DNA of 64,000 bases. Origin: Flavobacterium sharifuzzamanii (lineage in GTDB: Bacteria > Bacteroidota > Bacteroidia > Flavobacteriales > Flavobacteriaceae). The notes below the pieces were generated by a model. That model was not told where the DNA came from and searched no databases. It saw only the letters and a list, made by a program, of their open reading frames with translations. Position 1 is the first letter of the stretch, and each line of letters starts with the position of its first letter. Shown here one piece after another: positions 8,655 to 15,804 of the stretch. The position numbers were made by a program, and so were the translations under genes. The stretch spans positions 1-64,000 of the forward strand of contig NZ_QJGZ01000040.1 in NCBI RefSeq assembly GCF_003254585.1. Direction: 5' to 3'.

Positions 8655-10411
8655 TTAGTCCTTCAAATCCAATCCAAATGTTGAACGCAAAAGCTCGATG
8701 TTTGGATTAATTTCTAAGAAACGATTATATCTATCTTGATTATTATAAGTTCGTTTTGTTTCAGCCTGCTCATTTACAATTACTTCGATTGTTATGTCGT
8801 GATTATGTAAATGACCTTTTAAATGCCCCAATAAACCATTCATCTGACTTTCAAATTCTAGTTTAGAACCTTCATTTGGCAGTTCGTAAGAAATTGTGGT
8901 TCCGTTTAGAACAGGATCGCTAATCAATAGAATAGATTCCATGATTCTAAGCCCTTTTTGCCCTAAACGTTCTGCATATTTGTTCCAATGAAGACGCATA
9001 TCGGTTTCGTTAAATTCCTCAGTAGGCAAAACTGAAGAAGGTTTAACATACGATTTGCTGCTTGCTTCCAATTCTTTTTTCTTACGGATACTGGCAAGAG
9101 AAAAAGCAGAAACTTTAGGCGCGCCATTTGCATCTGTTTTTGGAGCTTCTGGAGCCTGAACTTTTGGAGTTTCAGCAACTTGTTCTGGTTGAGGAATGGC
9201 AACTTTAGTTTCAGTTACAGTCTGAGAAGCTTGATTTTCAGTTGCAACAGAACTTTCAACTATGGACTTTGGACTTTGGACTTCAACTATAGAATAGCCT
9301 CCGTTTTTAAAGTAAACGGGAGGAATTATGAATTGCTCAACTTTTTTTTTTCTCCATCAAAGTTGATAGAGGCCAATTGCATCAAGCATAATTCAACTAA
9401 AAGTCGTTGATTCTGGCTTAATTTGTATTTTAAATCGCAATCATTCGCAATGTCAATTCCTTTTAGCAAAAAATCCTGAGAACATTTTTGCGATTGTGCA
9501 GCATACATTTGCTGTGCTTGCTCACCAACTTCTAATAAAGCAATAGTCGAAGGTGTTTTGCTTACTAATAAATCTCTGAAATGTGAAGCCAAACCTGCAA
9601 TAAAATGATGCCCATCAAAACCTTTGGCTAAGATATCATTGTATGCTAATAAAAGTTTCGGAATCTCATTTTCCAGAAGTAAATCAGTAATCGAAATATA
9701 AGTTTCGTAATCTAAAACGTTTAGGTTTTCGGTTACAGCTTGACGTGTCAAATTTGTTCCGCAGTAAGAAACTACACGGTCAAAAATAGACAAAGCATCA
9801 CGCATGGCACCATCTGCTTTTTGAGCAATAATGTGCAATGCATCATCTTCAAAAACGATTCCTTGACTTTCAGCAACATCAGCCAAATGTTCTTTAGCAT
9901 CTTTTACTGTAATTCTTTTGAAATCAAAAATCTGACAGCGAGATAAAATCGTTGGAAGGATTTTGTGTTTTTCTGTTGTTGCTAAAATGAAAATAGCATG
10001 TTTTGGCGGTTCTTCTAATGTTTTAAGAAAAGCATTAAAAGCGGCCGAAGACAACATGTGGACCTCGTCAATGATATATACTTTGTATTGTCCAGTTTGT
10101 GGCGGGATTCTAACCTGATCGATAAGGTTACGAATATCATCAACCGAGTTGTTTGAAGCAGCATCTAACTCAAAAACGTTAAAGGCAAAATCTTCAGTAG
10201 GATCGTCATATCCAGGCTGATTTATTTTTCTTGCCAAGATACGCGCGCAAGTTGTTTTACCAACTCCACGCGGACCTGTAAACAAAAGAGCAGAAGCTAA
10301 GTGATTGGTTTCAATAGCGTTCAACAAAGTGTTTGTAATGGCCTTTTGCCCCACAACATCCTTAAAGGTCTGCGGGCGATATTTTCTTGCCGATACTACA
10401 AATTGTTCCAT
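8655..10411 (-). CDS. dnaX: DNA polymerase III subunit gamma/tau, needs a -1 frameshift for the full length
   Basis: The clamp-loader ATPase begins MEQFVVSARKYRPQTFKDVVG. It has Walker A GPRGVGKTT near residue 46, DEVH in YIIDEVHMLS, and sensor 1 ATTEKHKILPTILSRC. The zero frame ends at 9326 after 361 residues, just past domain III. A run of ten A (plus-strand T at 9342-9351) precedes that stop. Slipping back one base there opens a frame through a Pro/Ala/Glu-rich linker into a tau-like C-terminal domain ending at 8655, about 585 residues in all. I checked the -1 frame from 9341 to 9069 codon by codon and found no stop. The four-Cys zinc module usual in bacterial DnaX is absent between ARILARKINQ and FELDAASNN. 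Whether the shift is programmed or a sequencing error cannot be settled here. Confidence 0.9.
9298..9323 (-). promoter_or_regulatory. Hairpin downstream of the dnaX slippery site
   Basis: On the coding strand CCTCC-C-GTTT pairs with AAAC-GGAGG: nine base pairs with one bulged C and a seven-base loop. It begins about 18 bases after the A run, further than the 5-6 bases usual for frameshift-stimulating structures, so its role is uncertain. Confidence 0.35.
9342..9351 (-). promoter_or_regulatory. A10 slippery site in dnaX
   Basis: The coding strand reads GGAG followed by ten A and then GTTGAG. In the zero frame the codons are GAA AAA AAA AAG, which contains A AAA AAG, the heptamer used for -1 frameshifting in E. 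coli dnaX, in the same phase. Four sense codons after AAG comes TAA (9328-9326). Homopolymers of this length also cause transcriptional slippage, as known for Thermus thermophilus dnaX. Confidence 0.6.
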
Positions 10412-10472
10412 ATTCTCTTTTATTGGATAGCAAATATATGACTTTTGTTTCGTTGTTTAAAACCGATTTTAG

Positions 10473-11129
10473 TTATTTAGAGAAATTCTTTTTCTTCAAA
10501 ATAACAAAGAATAAAATAAGAAATAATACGATGTTGACAATCAAAGAAATGATAATGTATTGGCTGTAAGTTTCCAATTTTGCATCTGTTTTTTCTTTAT
10601 CAGAAATTTCTTTTTGAGAATTTTTATAGATTCTTAGCTTCTCTAGTTGATAAATCCAATCTTGTAAATTTCGATTTTCAAATTTCAGATCCCAAACATA
10701 AAAAGACAATAATTTTATTTGATCATCTATCTTTTGTGAGGTTCTGATTTCTGGCGGAGAAGGCATGGAGTCACTCCCATAAGGTTTAAATCCAGTGCTT
10801 GGAGAGCAACCGCTCACTTCGATAGTTTTATCGTCATTAAAATAAGCGTAAACAATCCAAAGTTGTTTTAGAGAAGGAATAATAGAACAATTGCCAGAAT
10901 ATTTTTGTGTAATGAACTGAGCATTATATTTTCCTTTGAAGAGTTCTATGATTTTAAAAGTATAGATTCTCTTTATTGAATCTACTTTTATAACTTCTCC
11001 GTAAAATACAATATCATATTTTAGTCCTATTTCTACCATTTTTTCTCTGTCAATTGTTTGGCATTCACATGAAAAAGAATAATTGGTGATTAATAAGGTC
11101 GCAATAAGTAATAGGCATTTTAATTTCAT
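10473..11129 (-). CDS. Exported protein with C-terminal membrane anchor, possibly NTR/TIMP-like
   Basis: The product has 218 residues. A signal peptide (MKLKCLLLIATLLITNYSFS) is followed directly by CECQ, then a beta-rich segment with YDIVFYGEVIKVDS, FKIIELFKGKYNAQFIT and GNCSI. A coiled segment comes next, and one transmembrane helix (about residues 190-212) ends in KKKNFSK. The layout Cys-x-Cys after the signal peptide, then VFxGxV and a later Cys, resembles the netrin/TIMP-like fold found in exported bacterial proteins, but I cannot confirm it. Its stop lies about 60 bp upstream of the dnaX start on the same strand. Function unknown. Confidence 0.65.
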   Translation of the reverse strand: MKLKCLLLIATLLITNYSFSCECQTIDREKMVEIGLKYDIVFYGEVIKVDSIKRIYTFKIIELFKGKYNAQFITQKYSGNCSIIPSLKQLWIVYAYFNDDKTIEVSGCSPSTGFKPYGSDSMPSPPEIRTSQKIDDQIKLLSFYVWDLKFENRNLQDWIYQLEKLRIYKNSQKEISDKEKTDAKLETYSQYIIISLIVNIVLFLILFFVILKKKNFSK

Positions 11130-11260
11130 GAGATCAGTTTAGAATACAATAATAAACTTTTTACGTTTATTTTTTCATCTCTAAATTGAATTTTTGTAAT
11201 AAAAAATGTACTATTTTTAATCCGAAACTAAGTGGCATTTAAAAAAAACGTCAATCATTC

Positions 11261-12058
11261 ATGAACGCAAAACAAATAGTTAAATTAAGTAATATCATCG
11301 GAATTTCCTCTATAATTTTATTAGTGTATTGGGTCTTTACATTTATTGTAATTGAAGTTTTCGGACTAAAGGTTTTTAGAGAAAACATGACCGAAAGCTT
11401 TTATTTAAGCATTCTTGGAATTTTGGCTCTCATGGCTGGATCTCTTATAGTGAATCTCATGTTTAATTTGACCAGAATTGCAGAAAGAAAAAATGAAGAT
11501 GAAGTAAACGCCAAATCAAATCGACGCAAGTTTGCTGTTTTGCTTTTAATTTTCCCGTTAATTCTAATTATACTTTTCGGAGGTAATTATTTGACTTCAG
11601 CCAAAAAAGAAAAAATGCTAATTAGTTCTGCAAAATCAATTATAGAATCTAACAAGGCAAATAGCGATAAACTTTTAAATTATACTTTTTCCAAATCTTA
11701 CATAAAAGAAACCACAGGAATTTTAAGAGTTTTGTCAGTAACAGATAAAAATTTTCCTAGTGTAACTTTAATTGTGAAAGATTCTATTAAAGATTCGCCA
11801 GTTTTTCTTGGTTTTAATGCCTATTATAATGAAGGTTTAGATAATGATACAATACAGCCTCAAAAAGTGAATTATATTTATCAGACTACTAAAGAAGAAA
11901 GAGCTTATCTTAATGAGGTTTTTAATGAAAATAGTGAAGAGTTAAGATATAGTTCAAGCAATGGTAATTACGAATTGTTTTACCCATACAAAAAGAACGG
12001 AAAAACGATTATCATCTATTTTTCTGAACAGCAGCGTTATGGTAAATTAGGAAGCTGA
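11261..12058 (+). CDS. Hypothetical membrane protein with extracytoplasmic domain
   Basis: I do not recognise this 265-residue protein. Three hydrophobic helices are visible at about residues 10-32, 45-68 and 89-108, separated by short charged loops (the second loop RIAERKNEDEVNAKSNRRK is strongly basic). A soluble C-terminal part of roughly 150 residues follows and is rich in beta-strand-like segments. It starts 131 bp from the divergent exported-protein gene and is followed after 14 bp by the NIPSNAP gene, so the two are probably co-transcribed. Confidence 0.7.
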   Translation: MNAKQIVKLSNIIGISSIILLVYWVFTFIVIEVFGLKVFRENMTESFYLSILGILALMAGSLIVNLMFNLTRIAERKNEDEVNAKSNRRKFAVLLLIFPLILIILFGGNYLTSAKKEKMLISSAKSIIESNKANSDKLLNYTFSKSYIKETTGILRVLSVTDKNFPSVTLIVKDSIKDSPVFLGFNAYYNEGLDNDTIQPQKVNYIYQTTKEERAYLNEVFNENSEELRYSSSNGNYELFYPYKKNGKTIIIYFSEQQRYGKLGS

Positions 12059-12072
12059 TAAAATTATAAATC

Positions 12073-12468
12073 ATGAAGAAGTATTTTCTACTAATAATTT
12101 TGTTTGCAGCGTTTGCTGTAAAAGCACAAAAAACTCAAACGAGTCCAGTTTATCAATTGCGAATCTATGAGATTTTCGAAAGCAATAAAAAAGAATTTCA
12201 TGAACGTTTTCGCGATCATGCCATGCACATTATGAAGAAATATAACTTTAAGATTATTTCCATTTACGAATCAAAATCAGATAAGAAAACCGAGTTTGTA
12301 TATTTTCTGGAATGGCCAGATGAAGCATCTATGAAAAAAGCTTGGGAAGATTTTAGAAAAGATCAGGAATGGATTGATATTAAAAAGCAATATACTGCAA
12401 AATATGGTGATGTAGTTGGGAATATCGAAGATCGTGTTTTAACTAAACTTGATTATTCGCCTAATTAA
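12073..12468 (+). CDS. Secreted NIPSNAP-family protein
   Basis: The 131-residue product has a signal peptide (MKKYFLLIILFAAFAVKAQ), then a single dimeric alpha/beta-barrel-type domain starting YQLRIYEIFESNKKEFHERF. It continues with EFVYFLEWPDEASMKKAWEDF, typical of NIPSNAP proteins. The family function is poorly known. It follows the membrane protein gene by 14 bp. Confidence 0.8.
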   Translation: MKKYFLLIILFAAFAVKAQKTQTSPVYQLRIYEIFESNKKEFHERFRDHAMHIMKKYNFKIISIYESKSDKKTEFVYFLEWPDEASMKKAWEDFRKDQEWIDIKKQYTAKYGDVVGNIEDRVLTKLDYSPN

Positions 12469-12490
12469 AAAAATGAAAAGAGTTTATTTT

Positions 12491-12540
12491 TATGTCATTC
12501 CTAAGGAACGAAAAGAATTTCAGTTTCTAGGAATGACATA
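12491..12540. repeat. Inverted repeat, GTCATTCC/GGAATGAC type
   Basis: The 13-bp arms TATGTCATTCCTA (12491-12503) and TAGGAATGACATA (12528-12540) are perfect complements. The element follows the NIPSNAP stop codon and may act as a terminator in the short space before the convergent gene at 12993. Confidence 0.65.
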
Positions 12541-12600
12541 GATTATCGAATCATTTTTTGTTCTCATTTGTTTTACTTGATTTATAAAAGATTCTTTCTT

Positions 12601-12694
12601 TTGAAACCGATTGCTCTAGCCCTGATGGCAGCGGCATCCTTTTGTGGCGGGGTTCGCCGCAAAAGATATAGCGTACAGCAGGTTCCCGGCTCCT
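12601..12694. repeat. 93-bp GC-rich dispersed repeat, copy A
   Basis: The segment from TTGAAACCGATTG to GGCTCCT matches the reverse complement of 34000-34092 with only about eight or nine differences. It contains a hairpin, CTTTTGTGGCG paired with CGCCGCAAAAG around a GGGTT loop. It is much richer in GC than its surroundings and lies between convergent genes. Confidence 0.8.
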
Positions 12695-12699
12695 AAAAG

Positions 12700-12993
12700 C
12701 TATCTTCTCTTAATACTTAAATCCAATAAAAACTGTGCTGTTTCCTGATCTGAATCGGCTGAGAAACCAGCAACGTAAACTCCTTTTTTACCCGTAGTCG
12801 ACTTAATTCCGTATACAACTGCCTCATCTGCTGGGTCTGACTCACCCTCGTATCGATACACATGAACAATTTCAAATTTCTCAGGATTCTTTTTAATCGC
12901 ATCAGCATTTCGATTAAAATCACAAGTAAATCCTTTTTCATTCAATTGATCTAAAGCTTTTGAAACAGTTGCGTAATGATACATTCTTTTCAT
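12700..12993 (-). CDS. Small conserved hypothetical protein
   Basis: The 97-residue protein begins [21 protein letters not shown] and contains [23 protein letters not shown]. Similar short flavobacterial proteins carry the database name phosphoribosylpyrophosphate synthetase, but this one is far too short for that enzyme and lacks its PRPP-binding motif, so the name should not be used. No signal peptide or membrane segment is seen. The gene stands alone, next to repeat copy A. Confidence 0.75.
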   Translation of the reverse strand: MKRMYHYATVSKALDQLNEKGFTCDFNRNADAIKKNPEKFEIVHVYRYEGESDPADEAVVYGIKSTTGKKGVYVAGFSADSDQETAQFLLDLSIKRR

Positions 12994-13091
12994 GATAAAC
13001 TGAATTTATTAATAATAGATTTCTAAAGATAACTATTTTAAAATTAAAAAGTTATGATAAAATTCATAAAATCTAAAATTTAAAATCATTA

Positions 13092-13118
13092 TTGTTAGTT
13101 CTTAAATCGCTACTTTTG
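13092..13118 (+). promoter_or_regulatory. Promoter of the RNase P RNA gene
   Basis: The -7 box TACTTTTG (13111-13118) matches TAnnTTTG exactly, and a TTG lies at 13092-13094, 16 bp upstream. Start of transcription a few bases after the box would coincide with the first paired base of the RNA at 13123. Confidence 0.75.
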
Positions 13119-13122
13119 CAGC

Positions 13123-13444
13123 GCAGACCGCCTTATCGTCGTCCGCCTCGGCGGAGGGAGGAAAGTCCGGACACCATAGAGAAGCATAGCGGGTAACGCC
13201 CGTCGGTTCCGATGAAAATCGGGATTAGGACAAGTGCAGCAGAAAGTATGTACAGGTAATGCTGTAGTGAAACCAGGTAAACTCTATGCGGTGAAATACC
13301 AAGTATATCGGCATTTAAGGGCTTCTCGTTCGTTGCCGAAGGGTAGGTAGATTGAGTCCATCAGTAATGGTGGATCTAGATAAATGATAAGGTATTGTTT
13401 TGTTGAAAAATAAGACAAGAACAGAATCCGGCTTACAGGTCTGC
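13123..13444 (+). ncRNA. rnpB: RNase P RNA (class A)
   Basis: The conserved 5' block GAGGAAAGTCCGGAC (13155 region) is followed by GCATAGCGGGTAACGCCCG. The 3' conserved block ACAGAATCCGGCTTACAG closes the molecule. The ends pair: GCAGACC (13123-13129) with GGTCTGC (13438-13444), forming helix P1. The length of about 322 bases fits a bacterial A-type catalytic RNA that removes 5' leaders from pre-tRNAs. T-rich sequence after 13445 probably serves termination. Confidence 0.96.
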
Positions 13445-13452
13445 ATTTTTTA

Positions 13453-13460
13453 TATATTTG
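13453..13460 (+). promoter_or_regulatory. Putative promoter box of the symporter gene
   Basis: TATATTTG matches the TAnnTTTG consensus, 22 bases before the start codon at 13482. It lies in the T-rich tail of the RNase P RNA gene, and no clear TTG partner is seen. Confidence 0.4.
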
Positions 13461-13481
13461 TGAACTATCTAACTTATTCTC

Positions 13482-14729
13482 ATGAATATTACTACTCCAA
13501 ATTCTTCGTCAAAATCTAAAAAAAGCCTTTTTAGAACCATAGTAACCAATCTTACTTTTTGGGTTTTAATTGCTATTATTGCAGGTGTTTTACTTGGACA
13601 TTTTTCTCCAGAAAATGGTGTAAAGATGGAATTTTTGGGGAAGAAGTTTATTCAGTTAATTTCACTCTTTATTGGCCCAATTATTTTCCTGACCATCGTT
13701 TTGGGAATTTCGGGTATGGGAAATCTAAAAAAAGTTGGTCGAATAGGGGTTAAAGCTTTAACATATTTTGAAGTAGTTTCGACCGTCGCTTTGGCAATTG
13801 GTGTGACTGTTGCTTATATATTTAAACCTGGAAAAATTGATAAATCGGGACTGACTTTTGGTGATGCAAGCCAATATACAAATGGAGCTGCAAAGGATTT
13901 TTCGTGGCTGCAGTTCTTCTTGTCCAATTTTACGCTACAGGTTTTATTGGCTGCTATTATATGCGGAATTGCATTAAACTTCTATCAAAAAAGAGAACAG
14001 ACTATTTTGGTTCTAGAACGTTTTTCGAAAGTCGTTTTTACTGCTTTAAAGTATGTAATGTATCTTGCTCCAGTTGGTGCTTTTGGCGGAATGGCTTATA
14101 CGATAGGAAAATTTGGTTTAGCAACTTTGATTCCTCTTGGAAAATTGATGCTATGTGTTTATCTGACTATGGCGTTATTTGTGTTTTTGGTTTTGGGAAG
14201 CATATTGCGATATTATAAAATAAGTATTCTTTCGATTTTAAAATACATTAAAGAAGAACTTTTACTGGTTTTAGGAACTTCGTCTTCAGAAGCTGCTTTG
14301 CCAAGTATTATGGTGAAATTGGAAAGAATGGGATGCAGTAAATCGGTTGTGGGATTGGTGATTCCGACTGGTTATTCTTTTAATCTCGATGGAACGTCGA
14401 TTTATCTTTCGATGTCAGTCCTTTTCATTGCGCAACTCTACGATGTGCATTTAACTTTTTTTGAAATCATGACGGTTATCGGAATTCTGATGATTACTTC
14501 GAAAGGAGCAGCGGGCGTAACTGGAAGCGGATTCATTGTTTTAGCATCTACCTTAACAGCCTTGCATAAAATTCCAGTTGAAGGCTTGGCATTTCTATTG
14601 GGCGTAGATAAATTCATGAGCGAAGCCAGAGCGATTACCAATTTAATAGGAAACACAGTTGCCACGATAATAATTTCTAAAACAGAAAGAGATTTTATAG
14701 AATTGAATCTTGATCCCGTTTCAGAATAG
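13482..14729 (+). CDS. Dicarboxylate/amino acid:cation symporter (DAACS family)
   Basis: The 415-residue integral membrane protein follows the GltP/DctA pattern: a short basic N-terminus, TMs, then the hairpin motif TSSSEAALPSIMVKLE near residue 267. This is followed by PTGYSFNLDGTSIYLS and SKGAAGVTGSGFIVLASTL, which hold the substrate- and cation-binding residues. It imports acidic amino acids or C4-dicarboxylates with Na+ or H+; which one cannot be told. The gene stands alone behind rnpB. Confidence 0.92.
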   Translation: MNITTPNSSSKSKKSLFRTIVTNLTFWVLIAIIAGVLLGHFSPENGVKMEFLGKKFIQLISLFIGPIIFLTIVLGISGMGNLKKVGRIGVKALTYFEVVSTVALAIGVTVAYIFKPGKIDKSGLTFGDASQYTNGAAKDFSWLQFFLSNFTLQVLLAAIICGIALNFYQKREQTILVLERFSKVVFTALKYVMYLAPVGAFGGMAYTIGKFGLATLIPLGKLMLCVYLTMALFVFLVLGSILRYYKISILSILKYIKEELLLVLGTSSSEAALPSIMVKLERMGCSKSVVGLVIPTGYSFNLDGTSIYLSMSVLFIAQLYDVHLTFFEIMTVIGILMITSKGAAGVTGSGFIVLASTLTALHKIPVEGLAFLLGVDKFMSEARAITNLIGNTVATIIISKTERDFIELNLDPVSE

Positions 14730-14743
14730 TTATTTTTTAGGGT

Positions 14744-14817
14744 CAAAGGTACAGAGGCTCAAAGACACAAAGGATTTAAAACTTTGCACCTTTGAGCCTT
14801 TGTTTCTTTGTACCTTT
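14744..14817. repeat. Imperfect palindromic element, CTTTGAGCCT family
   Basis: AGGCTCAAAG (14754-14763) on one arm pairs with CTTTGAGCCT (14789-14798) on the other; outer AAAGGTACAG pairs with a shifted CTTTGTACCTTT. It fills the space between two convergent genes and ends in a T run, so it could terminate in both directions. Related wording (CTTTG/CAAAG runs) is seen at 23636-23683. Confidence 0.55.
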
Positions 14818-14818
14818 T

Positions 14819-15013
14819 TTAACTTTCGTCTTTTGTTGTTCTTACCAAGCTGATGCCCGACGTAAAAAACACGATTCCGAGTATTCCGTAAATAATAAGC
14901 GATTTTATATCTCTGGTTTCTCCAGATGTGCCGGCAAAAATAACCGCGGTATAAATAAGTCCTATAATTCCGAGGATTGTAAGCAATCCGCCGAAAAATC
15001 TTTTTAGGTTCAT
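14819..15013 (-). CDS. Small two-helix membrane protein
   Basis: The 64-residue product has two hydrophobic helices (about residues 7-28 and 38-56) joined by a short polar loop AGTSGETRDIKS, with basic residues at the N-terminus (NLKRFF). Function unknown. Coding is supported by the clean membrane pattern and the ATG preceded by A-rich sequence. The reading frame is short, so some doubt remains. Confidence 0.6.
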   Translation of the reverse strand: MNLKRFFGGLLTILGIIGLIYTAVIFAGTSGETRDIKSLIIYGILGIVFFTSGISLVRTTKDES

Positions 15014-15107
15014 GATTGTTAGATTTAAAAGTTCTCTAACAAAGTTAAATTTTGATGAGTTAATTGCTGTTATACAATTGCTTATGAGAAATTATATGAT
15101 TCGAATG

Positions 15108-15794
15108 CTATTTTTCTATTTTAAATTCCAATCCGATATTGCGAACGCTTTCTATTTTGATTTTTGGATCTGAATTAAAATACTTTCTAAGTCTGCTGAT
15201 AAAAACATCCATGCTTCGTCCTGAGAAATAATCATCTTTTTTCCAAACCGACATCAAAATCTGATCTCTCTTTAATAGCTGATTATGATTGAGATAGAGA
15301 TACTCAATAAGTGAAGCTTCCATCTCCGTAAGCTGCTGAACGTGATTTTTATTATTGAGAGTTAAACGTTCGTTATCAAAAATATACGAACCAATTTCAA
15401 TCATATTATTTCCGTCTAGACTTCTTTTTTGCTCTATCCTCTTTAAAATATTCTGTAAACGAAGAACCAGTTCGTCTACTTCAAAAGGTTTTGCGATATA
15501 ATCATCTGCGCCAAGTTTTAGACCAATGATTTTATCTTCTTTGAGCTTTCTAGCTGTTAGAAAAATAAAAGGAATTTCTGGATTGATGTTAATTATTTTT
15601 TCAGCCAATGAAAATCCGTCCATTTTGGGCATCATGACATCAAAAATACAAATATCAAAAACCTGGTTTTTAAAATAGTCCAAAGCTATTTCTCCATTTT
15701 CTGCCCAGATTACTTCAAATTGATGCAATTCTAGGTATTGTTTTAAAATCGCCGCAAAGTCAAAATCGTCTTCGGCTAAAAGTAATCTTTTCAA
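15108..15794 (-). CDS. OmpR-family response regulator, RprY-like
   Basis: The 228-residue protein has an N-terminal receiver domain with acidic pair EDD (residues 8-10), phosphoacceptor Asp in CIFDVMMPKMDG (about 53), Thr in FLTARK and Lys in AKPFEVDEL. A C-terminal winged helix follows, ending FISRLRKYFNSDPKIKIESVRNIGLEFKI. It is partnered with the kinase gene 10 bp upstream. The pair, its order and its orientation match RprX/RprY of Bacteroides. Expected targets include the divergent receptor, given the ATTAAC boxes at 17216-17243. Confidence 0.92.
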   Translation of the reverse strand: MKRLLLAEDDFDFAAILKQYLELHQFEVIWAENGEIALDYFKNQVFDICIFDVMMPKMDGFSLAEKIININPEIPFIFLTARKLKEDKIIGLKLGADDYIAKPFEVDELVLRLQNILKRIEQKRSLDGNNMIEIGSYIFDNERLTLNNKNHVQQLTEMEASLIEYLYLNHNQLLKRDQILMSVWKKDDYFSGRSMDVFISRLRKYFNSDPKIKIESVRNIGLEFKIEK

Positions 15795-15804
15795 AATAAG
15801 GGAA

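Noticed and set aside
8655-9071. Separate 138-codon gene starting at a TTG
   Set aside because: The frame is open upstream to the dnaX A-run, and the protein reads as the tau C-terminal part, so it is the 3' part of dnaX.
12601-12694. GGTTCGCC in the 93-bp element as a tRNA T-arm
   Set aside because: No acceptor or anticodon arm can be formed around it; the sequence is the loop of a simple hairpin and occurs in both repeat copies.
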